From assembly GCA_045545575.1 (NCBI GenBank), contig JAZQBE010000113.1, forward strand, positions 1-19,610: a DNA stretch of 19,610 nt. Direction: 5' to 3'. This DNA is from Shuttleworthia sp045545575 (GTDB taxonomy: Bacteria > Bacillota > Clostridia > Lachnospirales > Lachnospiraceae). Under the pieces are notes generated by a model, which was given only the letters and a program-made list of their open reading frames with translations, did no database searches and had not been told where the DNA came from. Of this stretch, positions 1 to 8,900 are shown piece after piece; positions within the stretch are counted from its first letter, which is position 1; every line of letters begins with the position of its first letter. The translations under genes and the position numbers were made by a program.

Positions 1-1
1 G

Positions 2-892
2 GACGCTGACGGACTGCTGCATTACGTCTGTGATTCCTGCGGCGGCGAAATCGTCGCGGACGCCAATACGGCCGCTACGCGCTGCCCGTATTGCGACAAT
101 CCGGTCACCGTGGCCGCGCAGATGTCGGGCACGCTTCGCCCGGACCTGCTGATCCCCTTTGCCCTCGACAAAAACGCCGCGAAGGAGAAGTACAGGCAGC
201 ATATTTCCGACAAAAAACTTCTTCCGCGCGTCTTCTCGCTGGAAAACCACATCGACGAGATCCAGGGGGTCTACGTGCCGTTCTGGCTGTTTGACGCGAA
301 GGTGGACGCGAACTTCGTCTTTAACGCCTCCCGTGTGGCCAGCCGCCACCGTCAGGGGGATTATGACGTCGTCGAAACCGAGCATTTCCAGCTTCAGCGT
401 TCCGGACAGATGGACTTTACCGGCGTGCCCACCGACGGCTCCACCCGCATGGATGACGACCTGATGGATTCCATCGAGCCCTTCGATCTGACGGCGGCCG
501 TGGACTTCGCCCCGGGCTACCTTTCCGGTTATCTGGCCGAGCGCTACGATGTCACCGCGGAGGACTGCTTTGAGAGGGCGCGTCAGCGCATCCACCACAG
601 CACCGAATCGGCCATGCGTCAGAGCGTCGCCGAGTGGGGCGATGCCACCGTCGCGGCCAACCACACGCGCATCGTCGACGGGAGAGTGCGCTACGCCTTT
701 TATCCCGTGTGGCTGCTGAACACGACCTACAACGGTCAGAAATACGTCTTCGCGATGAACGGCCAGACCGGCAAGTTCGTGGGGGATCTTCCCTGCGACA
801 ACAGCCTGTACTGGAAGTATGTACTCAAACGGCTTGCGCTGATCGGCGCCGGCGTTTTCGCCGCGCTGGCAGGACTGCATTTTTTCCTGTAG
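2..892 (+). CDS. Zinc-ribbon membrane protein, 5'-truncated
   Basis: The reading frame is open from the window edge and ends at TAG 890-892, so the true start lies upstream and 296 residues are visible. Near the visible N-terminus are two cysteine pairs, CDSCG and CPYCD, about 20 residues apart, the pattern of a TFIIB/RNA-polymerase-type zinc ribbon. A long soluble region rich in aromatic and charged residues follows, including PFWLFDAK and YPVWLLNTTY. The C-terminus is one hydrophobic segment (about LALIGAGVFAALAGLHFFL), probably a membrane anchor. Proteins of this kind are often annotated as zinc-ribbon proteins and lie beside TPM-domain genes in Clostridia, as here. Its biochemical role is unknown. 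The stop codon overlaps the AGGAGG site of the next gene, so the two are probably co-transcribed. The family call is fairly sure; the function is not. Confidence 0.75.
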   Translation, partial: DADGLLHYVCDSCGGEIVADANTAATRCPYCDNPVTVAAQMSGTLRPDLLIPFALDKNAAKEKYRQHISDKKLLPRVFSLENHIDEIQGVYVPFWLFDAKVDANFVFNASRVASRHRQGDYDVVETEHFQLQRSGQMDFTGVPTDGSTRMDDDLMDSIEPFDLTAAVDFAPGYLSGYLAERYDVTAEDCFERARQRIHHSTESAMRQSVAEWGDATVAANHTRIVDGRVRYAFYPVWLLNTTYNGQKYVFAMNGQTGKFVGDLPCDNSLYWKYVLKRLALIGAGVFAALAGLHFFL

Positions 893-896
893 GAGG
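891..896 (+). promoter_or_regulatory. Strong ribosome binding site that fixes the TPM gene start
   Basis: AGGAGG lies six bases before ATG 903 and directly abuts an in-frame TTG at 897. The spacing favours the ATG and makes the TTG start unlikely. The site overlaps the stop codon of the preceding gene. Confidence 0.8.
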
Positions 897-902
897 TTGA
901 AC

Positions 903-1778
903 ATGAAACAGACGAAACGAATGCGTTCGGCATGGGCAGCCCGGGGAATGCTGGCCTTTCTGGCCTTTGCCTTTGTCCTGCTCTTTGTGCCGGAGACCGC
1001 GCACGCCACTACGACCGCGCCCAACGGTGTCGTCGTTGCCGAAAAATGGCAGCAGAACGCCCCCCTCGTGGTCGACTACGCAAACCTGCTGACCAGCAGC
1101 CAGGAAAGCGATCTTTTGGCTAAACTTGAGGAGATTTCCGCCCGTCAGGGCATCAACGTCGCGGTTGTCACAGACGACACGCTCTACGGCAAAACCGACA
1201 TGGAATATGCCGACGATTACTACGACTACTGCGGCATCGGACAGGGCAGCTCAAACAGCGGAATCCTGCTTTCCATCAACATGGAAGACCGCAGCTACTG
1301 GTTCTCGACCGCCGGAAACGGCATCAGCGCCTTTACGGATTACGGCATCAACTATCTCAAAGACGAGATTCAGCCCTATTTAAGCGACGGCGACTACTAC
1401 GGCGCCTTTGCGCATTACGGCGATCTTGCGGATGCCTTCATCACCGAGTGGAAGACCAACGGCGCGTTCGATGTCAACCACCAGGTGCCGAAGAACTTCC
1501 CGCTGGCCCGGAACGCGCTGATCGCGACCGGCGCCGGCGCGGCGACGGCCTTCGGAGCCGGCGGCGCCCAGAGAAGCAAGCTGAAGAGCGTCCGGAAAGC
1601 CTACAGCGCGGAAGGATACATCAATCCCGGCAGTATGCACATGCAGCGCGGGCACGATATCTTCATCAACCGCACCGTACAGCACATCCCGATCCCGAAG
1701 CAGTCTTCGGGCGGCGGAAGCTCCACACACATCTCTTCGAGCGGCGTCAGCCACGGCGGCGGCGGCGGACATTTCTAA
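903..1778 (+). CDS. Secreted TPM-domain protein with Gly-rich tail
   Basis: Start ATG 903 was chosen for the perfect AGGAGG at 891-896. The 291-residue product begins with a basic stretch and a hydrophobic core ending in AHA (residues 33-35), a typical signal peptidase I cleavage site. Residues about 57-190 match the TPM fold (YgcG/Psb32-like): PLVVDYANLLTS, then an alpha/beta segment with GINVAVVT and GILLSINMEDR. A weakly hydrophobic Ala/Gly stretch (about 204-221) may be a second membrane segment. The tail is rich in Ser, Gly and His and ends SHGGGGGHF, as in many TPM proteins. Known TPM domains include the plant photosystem-repair protein Psb32 and bacterial proteins of unclear role, and some are reported to have phosphatase activity. 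It pairs with the zinc-ribbon gene upstream. A terminator follows at once, so it is probably not part of the pilus operon. Confidence 0.85.
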   Translation: MKQTKRMRSAWAARGMLAFLAFAFVLLFVPETAHATTTAPNGVVVAEKWQQNAPLVVDYANLLTSSQESDLLAKLEEISARQGINVAVVTDDTLYGKTDMEYADDYYDYCGIGQGSSNSGILLSINMEDRSYWFSTAGNGISAFTDYGINYLKDEIQPYLSDGDYYGAFAHYGDLADAFITEWKTNGAFDVNHQVPKNFPLARNALIATGAGAATAFGAGGAQRSKLKSVRKAYSAEGYINPGSMHMQRGHDIFINRTVQHIPIPKQSSGGGSSTHISSSGVSHGGGGGHF

Positions 1779-1800
1779 AAAACCGTCAAAGGAAAAAGGG

Positions 1801-1828
1801 CCCTTCGCAGAAATGCGGAGGGTTTTTT
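1801..1828 (+). terminator. Intrinsic terminator after the TPM gene
   Basis: A nine-pair stem (1801-1809 with 1814-1822, one T-G wobble) closes on a GAAA tetraloop and runs directly into six T residues (1823-1828). This is a textbook Rho-independent terminator and separates the zinc-ribbon/TPM unit from the pilus genes. Confidence 0.9.
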
Positions 1829-1831
1829 GGC

Positions 1832-1843
1832 GGAAACGTTTCC
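1832..1843. promoter_or_regulatory. 12-bp perfect palindrome, LacI-family operator-like
   Basis: GGAAACGTTTCC is a perfect palindrome with a central CG. It resembles operators of LacI/GalR-family regulators, including the general shape of CcpA cre sites, but does not fit the full cre consensus. It sits just after the terminator and about 52 bp before the candidate -35 box. The binding protein is unknown; regulation of the downstream genes is inferred from position only. Confidence 0.3.
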
Positions 1844-1895
1844 AATGCGGTAAATGTTGAACAAAAAGCGACACAATTCTTTTACAGTTTATGGG

Positions 1896-1924
1896 TTGCA
1901 TTTTCGAAAGCAGAGGATTATATT
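1896..1924 (+). promoter_or_regulatory. Candidate sigma-A promoter for the pilus operon
   Basis: TTGCAT (1896-1901) and TATATT (1919-1924) are separated by 17 bases in an AT-rich stretch. The -10 box differs from consensus at one position and the -35 matches at three. This would place the transcription start near 1931 and give an untranslated leader of about 130 bases before ATG 2064. It is the best promoter-like pair in the 1829-2063 gap. Confidence 0.4.
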
Positions 1925-1935
1925 AAAAATGAAAA

Positions 1936-2036
1936 CTGTGCCATGGAGACCGCAAACACGGATGTTTCGCTTCAAAACCGGCACTTACAGGAAAGCTATA
2001 TAGATTGGCCCGGAGTAGAGCGATAATCCCCCCGGG
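1936..2036 (+). promoter_or_regulatory. Possible folded 5' leader
   Basis: Downstream of the candidate promoter, GTGCC (1938-1942) can pair with GGCAC (1980-1984) and encloses a small hairpin at 1952-1970 (AAACA/TGTTT arms, CGGA loop). A further CCCGG/CCGGG pairing is possible within 2009-2036. No known riboswitch class was recognised; in particular the conserved core of c-di-GMP-I riboswitches, common upstream of clostridial adhesins, is not seen. Short helices like these can occur by chance. Confidence 0.2.
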
Positions 2037-2063
2037 TTCTTGTCGTACCATCAGAGAGAAACA

Positions 2064-2324
2064 ATGACGGACAAAGAGTTAAAACGACTTCGTAAAATTG
2101 AACTTTTGGAAATTCTGATCGCGCAGGACGAAGAAATCGAAGATTTAAACAATCAGCTTCGCGATCTGCGGGAGCAGCTGGACAGAAGCAATGCCATCAT
2201 CGACCGTGTGCTGAACCGCATACCGAAAGCGCGGGCGATGATGAACCGGGCGGCCGAAGAGGAACCGGTCCCGGCGGACACGGAAGACCAGATGCTGATC
2301 GAGCTTCCGCCGCTGGAGGAGTAA
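2064..2324 (+). CDS. Small coiled-coil protein of the pilus locus
   Basis: ATG 2064 is preceded by a purine-rich GAGAGAA stretch. An in-frame TTG at 2040 would add eight residues but has no better ribosome binding site. The product has 86 residues and is highly charged. From about residue 3 to 60 it is a heptad-like alpha-helix (LKRLRKIELLEILI, then DLNNQLRDLREQLDR), followed by an acidic tail ending ELPPLEE. There is no signal peptide or membrane segment, so it is probably cytoplasmic. Similar short LLEILI-type coiled-coil proteins are, from memory, frequent just upstream of signal peptidase, sortase and pilin genes in Clostridia; their function is unknown. Here it is the first gene of the operon, 32 bases ahead of the signal peptidase. 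It could be a regulator or an assembly chaperone, but nothing in the sequence shows which. Confidence 0.7.
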   Translation: MTDKELKRLRKIELLEILIAQDEEIEDLNNQLRDLREQLDRSNAIIDRVLNRIPKARAMMNRAAEEEPVPADTEDQMLIELPPLEE

Positions 2325-2356
2325 GCAGAGGGATCCTCGATTTCGGAGACAGGCCT

Positions 2357-2953
2357 ATGAACAGAGAAACGGAAACCGCACAGGCACCTGCGCGGCCGAC
2401 CAGAGAACAGCTGGAGCGATGGTACGAAAGACTTCGTTACCGGCAGGGATTCCGAACCTCCCTGCGAAGCACCGTGTTCGCCCTGGTTACCATTGCCGCC
2501 GCAGCCGTCCTCATCGCCGTATTGCTTTTGCCGGTGCTGCAGATCTACGGTACGTCGATGAACCCGGCGCTGCACGAAGGCAACCTGGTCCTCTCGGTAA
2601 AGGGGGGCACCTTCAACACCGGCGACATCATCGCTTTCTACTATAACAATAAGATCCTCGTCAAGCGCGTGATCGCGCAGGCGGGCGATTGGGTCGACAT
2701 CGACGACGAAGGAAATGTCTATGTCAACAATGTCAGAATCGAGGAACCCTATGTACAGGACAAAGCCTTCGGGGACTGCAACATCGAGCTTCCATACCAG
2801 GTTCCCGAGTCCCGGATCTTTGTAATGGGAGATCATAGAAGTGTATCTGTAGACAGTCGGAACACCTCGGTCGGATGTGTGGCCGAGGAGCAGATCGTAG
2901 GAAAAATCATTTACCGCATATGGCCGTTAGATGATCTTGGTCAAGTGAAGTAA
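2357..2953 (+). CDS. lepB: Signal peptidase I of the pilus locus
   Basis: The 198-residue product is a type I signal peptidase, a membrane serine protease that removes signal peptides on the outer side of the membrane. GGAG at 2345-2348 supports ATG 2357. Residues about 40-60 form a single membrane segment. The catalytic serine is S67 in YGTSMNP and the general-base lysine is K103 in ILVKRVIA. The family boxes GDHR (158-161) and DSR (166-168) are present. The length is usual for a Gram-positive single-span enzyme. Its stop (TAA 2951-2953) overlaps the ATG of the giant adhesin by one base, so the two are probably translationally coupled. Pilus loci often carry their own signal peptidase; the SipA/LepA homologue of group A Streptococcus lacks the catalytic residues, whereas this one keeps them. 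Processing of the adhesin and pilin is the likely but unproven role. Confidence 0.93.
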   Translation: MNRETETAQAPARPTREQLERWYERLRYRQGFRTSLRSTVFALVTIAAAAVLIAVLLLPVLQIYGTSMNPALHEGNLVLSVKGGTFNTGDIIAFYYNNKILVKRVIAQAGDWVDIDDEGNVYVNNVRIEEPYVQDKAFGDCNIELPYQVPESRIFVMGDHRSVSVDSRNTSVGCVAEEQIVGKIIYRIWPLDDLGQVK

Positions 2954-5900
2954 TGGAGAGACAAAAAGTGAAAAGAATAAAGAAAATCAACTGGAGTCTC
3001 TGGCGTCGCAGGGTTGCCCTGCCCGTCGCGATGGTAGTGGTGTTCGTAACCACGTACTCGCTGATTCTGCCCGCCATAACCATGGAGAGAGAATCGTTCT
3101 GCGGGTTGGAGGAACACACGCACTCCGACGAGTGCTACACCGTCGAAACCGTGTATACCTGCGGCCTGGAGGAAGGCGAAGAGCACACCCACACCGAGGA
3201 GTGCATCTCGGAGACGAGAACGCTGACCTGCGGGCTGGAAGAACACGTCCACACCGAGGAGTGCTACGTCGATCCGAACGCGCCGGCCGAAGAGGAAACG
3301 GACGCCGCGGATGACGCGGACGCTGCTGCGCCTGCGGTTGAAGACGCCGCTGCATCCGGAGACGCTGCGGATGCCGAAGCCGGGGAGGACATACCGGCTG
3401 CGGATGCCGGGGAGGATGTTCCGGCCGCGGACGCCGGTGAGGATGTTCCGGCCGCGGACGCGGAGTCTGACGGGGACGCCGCTTCTGAAGATGCGGCTTC
3501 AGACGAGACCGGTGCGCCGGAGGCAGGATCTTCGTTCTTCGAAGTCAAGGTCGAGGGGGAACCGGAAGCCGCTGCGCCTGTGCCCGCGGACGTCACCTTC
3601 GAGCAGGAGCTGGATCCCGAGCATCCGGACCGCAAGGTGACCGTGGTCGTCGACTGCACCGCTGCAGCCGGCATCCCGGCCGACGCCGTACTGGAAGTGA
3701 AGGAATTTTTCGATACCGATGAGGAATACGACGGTTTCTTTGCCGCGGTCGAAGGGGAGCTCTGCAAGAACGGCGAAGAGATCTTCCATGCCCGTTTCTT
3801 TGACTTCACCATCCGTGACGCTGCCGGCAATGAACTTGCACTGCAGGCGCCGGTAAAGGTGAAGGTCGTTTCCGACGCACTGACGGATCAGCTGGTCCAT
3901 GCGGTCAGCCTTGACGCAGAACAGCCCGCAGAAGTGGAACTGACCGCGAAAGACAACACGGTCCGTTTTGACGCGGACGGATTTACCTCCTTTGCGATCG
4001 TCGTATTGAAGGACGAGGAGCTTCCGGCGGAAGAAGAGCCGGCGGCTGTTCCGGTTCCGGACTTCGAGATGAGCGAAACCGAGTTCATGGAAGAGGGCGA
4101 AGTCTTCTTTATGCCGGAAGCAGAACCGGAAGAAGAGCCCGAACCCCTTGTCGGCGCGGACGTCACTTTAAAGAAGGTGCTTGTTTCCGACGGACAGAAC
4201 GTGACCATCACCGTGGACTGCAAGGCCGAGGCCGGCGTACCGGCGGACGCCCAGCTTCAGGTGCGTGAAATCAAGCAGACTGAGGAAGCCTACGACGGTT
4301 ATCTCAACGACGCAAAGGATGCCATCGATCTCGAAAAGAAGCAGATCACCTTTGTGCGCTTCTTCGATATCACCATCCTGGACGCGAACGGCAATGAAAT
4401 CCAGCCGACGGCGGCGGTGGACGTGAAGATCGTCATGTCCGACGCGGCGCAGGCCGATGAAGAGAACGCGCCCCAGGTGCTGCACTATGGTGAAGAGAAT
4501 ACCGAGCTTGTGGATTCCGTGACCGAAGGTGATACCGTCAGCTTCGAAGCGAACGGGTTCTCCGTTTACGGCATCGTGGGAACCGAGCCCATCACCGTTC
4601 CTTTCGTGGCCGGCGACGGCCGCACCTATGAAGTGACGGTGAACTTCGGAAACAATGCCGGCATTCCGGAAAACGCCAAACTGCAGGTATTTGAAGTCTT
4701 AAAGACGGACGAAGACTACGACAGCTATGTGGAACGCTCCGCGGAAGCCATCGACAGCGACGCGGATTCCTTAAACTACATCAAGCTGCTTGACATCAGC
4801 ATTGTGGATGAAGGCGGAAACAAAGTGGTGCTGCTTGCGCCGGTTGACGTGCAGATCCGCCTGATGGACGACTATGCCACGAATGAAAACACACAGGTCG
4901 TGCACTTTGCGGAAGATGCCGAGCCGGAAGTGATCGCACCGGAAGTGGGAACCGATACCGTCAGCTTCGAAACGGGCGGATTTTCGATCTACGCGATCAT
5001 TGAAGACGACGTGGAAGTCGTTCCGAGAAGGACCTATCACTTCGTCAGACTGAACGAAGAGACCGGCGCGCTGGAGCCGTATCTTTTCTATAACCAGGCC
5101 CATGAGCTGGTGGACAACCAGATCATCAAAAACGGGGACGACCTCGAGCCGATCAATACGCCGTACATCCCGGATGAGGAAACCTGGGGCGGATGGCGCG
5201 TGGTCAACATCGAGGGATATGATCCGGACAACACTTCGTCGCAGAACTACACATCGCTTTCCTATGGCCGCGACGTGGTCTTCGACGAGCCGCTGACCGT
5301 GACACAGACGGAAGACATCTACGTCATCCCGTTCTTTGGCCATTACCATACGGCGACGTTCATTGACTACCTGTTTAATGAAGACGTGGTTACCGGATAC
5401 CTGATTCACAACCGCGAAGAAGTGCCGCTGGGCACATCCTATGACACGACGGTCCAGACTGTTCCCAGCCACAAGTCGGTGGGCGGAAGCAGCCAGGCGG
5501 ACCTGGTGTTTGTCGGATGGCGTCTGCTGCACGACGAAAGTCAGATGGCCGGATACTTTACCTGGGATGCAGAGAATAACGAACTGAAGCTGAAAGACGG
5601 TGTTTCATGGTCTGATGTCGATCCGCAGGATGAACCGGACGGCCATGACGTTCCCGGTATTATCCGCGATGCAAACAAGTATGTCATCGGCATTGAAATG
5701 GACCCGGATGAAAGCCGCAACTACGTGCTGCTGCCGGTGTACAAGAAGGCGTATTGGGTCGAATACTACTCCGGTCCCGTGGGCAGCGGCGCGACCTATG
5801 TCGCTCCGGTGCATGTCGGCGTGGGAGAGACCGCCGCGGCGGCCGGCGCCGAACCGACGGTTACGATGAACTGGAGAGGCTACGAATTCCAGTACTGGAC

Positions 5901-8900
5901 GGAAACCAATACCTTTGACGCGGACGGAAAGCCGATCGAGTATAACCAGGACAATCAGCCGCCCAGATACAACTTCAACCAGGTACTGACGAAAGACGTC
6001 AAACTGTACGCCTACTGGAAGAAGGCGACCACAACATACACCGTTATGTTCTGGCGCCAGCAGCTGGGAGATGACAAGAATCTGACCGCGGATCAGAAGA
6101 CCTATGATTATGCCGGACAGAGAACCGGAACCGGGACAGTCGACGCTGAGATTCATCTCACCGATGCGGACCAGCATATGAACGACGCCACGTATAATTC
6201 GGCAAATGAGGATTATAAGAAGTATACCGGATTTACCTATGCGAAGACGGACGCGGAAGGAAAGACGATTAACGCAAACGGCAGTACCGTGGTCAACGTC
6301 TATTACGACCGTAACCTGATCACGATGAACTTCGACCGGGATATTGATTCCTACACGCCGACGGAGGACGAAACCGGAACGGTGTATGGACTTGTGGATG
6401 GTCAGTATATTCAGCTTACGTGGAATGGAACCAACTGGGAATACACCACGGATGAACCCACGTACGCAGATTATACAGGGCAAAGGTATAATAGTACAAC
6501 CGGTGACAACGGCACACAATATGGAGTGTATCAGGGTAGTGTAGTACGTGTTTATCACCATTACCAAGGCGGATGGTTTGGATACAACCATTGGTCTAGA
6601 AGAAGTGAACATGCAACAAGCATGTGGACTGATGATCAACAGTATGACGGCCCCCGTTATGTTCAGAATAACAATGGTGAATATGGATTTGTTGATGGAG
6701 CCATGGTCCCATTGACAAACGGGCAGTATCAGAATGGCACACAACCAGTGACTCATGTCTATGATGGCCCGAAGTATAAGAAAACAACAACCCGCTCGTT
6801 TACCGGTTTGTATGGTCAGCTCCTTGAAAAGTATGGGTACAAATGGCCCGCAGACACAGTGTGGTCATACGATACTTCTTCTAGCCAAACGCCAAGCAAA
6901 GGCATGAGTTACCTTGGAGAATTTGTGCTTCCTACGGATGTCCAGGATACTACAGGAAAAACCATTAACCTGCACGCACAGGGTTCACCAACAAACTATA
7001 TCGAGTTTTACACGCAGCTTCCGAACAGTACGCAGCCCGGAAATGTGTCCTCTTACCAGCTTAATGCGACGGGTTCATATGATTTTAATCCTTATATAAA
7101 TGTCGATTTTGTTTTGAGTGACAAGTATGAGGGATTTACCGTCTACGGATACCGCCGATTTACGGGGACTGGAAGCAATAAACGATACGCCGATGCTAAC
7201 ATTGTTCCGGCAGCAGTGAATGATACAGTTCGGCTTAAGGGTGATGGCCCGCAGTATAACCTGGATGTTTACTATAAGGTCTATAGCTACGATGTAACCT
7301 ATAAGGATCCTGTCACCAGAGAAGTGCTGTCAAACGATGCATTTAACTATGGCGCGAATATTGACAACAATGGTGCACCAGCGGCTTCGGTTGTCGAAGG
7401 GCATGTGCCGGTTGGATACCGCCTGCTGAGGGATGACGAGGGCCACATCATCTGGTATGCGGATCCGAACCGGGAATCGGTATTCAACTTTGACCGAACC
7501 ATGCCGAACCACGACCTGGAAGTGTTCCCCGGATTCGAGCCGATCTATTACTGGATCAAGATCGAGCCGAACGGCGGTGTGCTTTCCGGAACGGAATCCA
7601 CGTGGTTCTGGAAACGTCACGGGGATACATCGGTCTATGAATATACCGATGCGAGCCGCGGATTTACGGTGGATCCGGACGGTGAGTACTACTATCACTA
7701 TGACGAATTCGTGGATCCTGTGAATGATGTAAACCAGTACAACAACAATACAAACCGAAAAGCCGAGTATCGAAAGATTGCCGATTACGACGGGGAGGGA
7801 ACGTGGCTGGATGATTCCTACGACGGCAAGAGATACACCGTTACGGATCGATACGCGCTTGACGGTTGGTATGAGGTTGTCAAGGACGCGTCAGGCAACG
7901 AAAGCCTCATTCCGTATCATTTCGGCTCGCCGATCACGCACAACACCACGCTGCGTGCCATCTGGATTACGAACGGCGCCTACAGCACCGTATACAAGGT
8001 CGAAGGCGTCGATGCAGACGGCAATCCGCTGTATACGTACACCGTCGGCGACAAGACGTATCTGGTTACTCACTTTGAGGGCGAACACTATTACAGCTAT
8101 TTTGACGAAGACGGAGACGAGCAGGTCCTTGACCCGGCCATCGGCAGAACCCTTCCGAAACTGACAGGTACCGGAGCTCCGGTCGGCGGACATACCTATG
8201 AAGACCAGTCCGATACGATCATCCTGCACCGGCCGGATCCGCCGGAAGGATATGTGTGTACCGGATATTATTACTTCGACGGAACGGACGGAAGGGTCTA
8301 TATCCCAGGCAATGTATTCAAGATCGACGCAGACGAGGATTACGATCACGACAGGCAGTTTGTGTTCTATCCGATTTACGAGCCGATCTCCGACCGCAAG
8401 GTTGAGGTGACAAACATCACGTTTGATCCGAACGTAACGGATGCCGATCTTGGTGACGTCGTCTTAGACAGCACACTGAAGGATGAATTCGAAGGAGAAG
8501 GAGACAACCTGGTTCAGAAACAGGGCATCGACGCGGCGAAAAAGACGGTTATGTTCATGAACCGTCAGATCAACTCCGATCTGACACTGCTGGGTGAAAT
8601 CTATACCCGTAGGGGTTATGAGCTGCTGGGATGGTCTCTGACACCCGGAAAGAATAATACGGTTGACTTTGAACTGGGTCAGGAGCATGTCGCGGCGGAC
8701 AACCTCTCGAAAGAGGGAAACACCGATGCCAATACGTTATATGCGGTCTGGAGAGTGAAGAAATACACCATCACCGTAGAGAAAATCGTAGAGTCTGACT
8801 GGGCTTTTGATAAGAGCCATCGGTTTACCTTTGTTCCGGATTTCACGGGGATGGAAGGCCTTACCACAGAGCTTCAGACCAACTTCTCACTGACCGGCGA

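Noticed and set aside
1925..2063. c-di-GMP-I riboswitch in the operon leader
   Set aside because: I looked for the conserved GEMM core expected upstream of clostridial adhesins and did not find it; only weak short helices are present.
2153..2836. 227-codon open frame on the - strand opposite the coiled-coil and signal peptidase genes
   Set aside because: Both + strand genes are well supported by motifs and ribosome binding sites; the antisense frame has neither.
5605..6756. 383-codon open frame on the - strand inside the adhesin gene
   Set aside because: It is antisense to a continuous, domain-rich coding frame, has no ribosome binding site and its Ile/Val/Arg/His-rich translation resembles no protein; a shadow frame.
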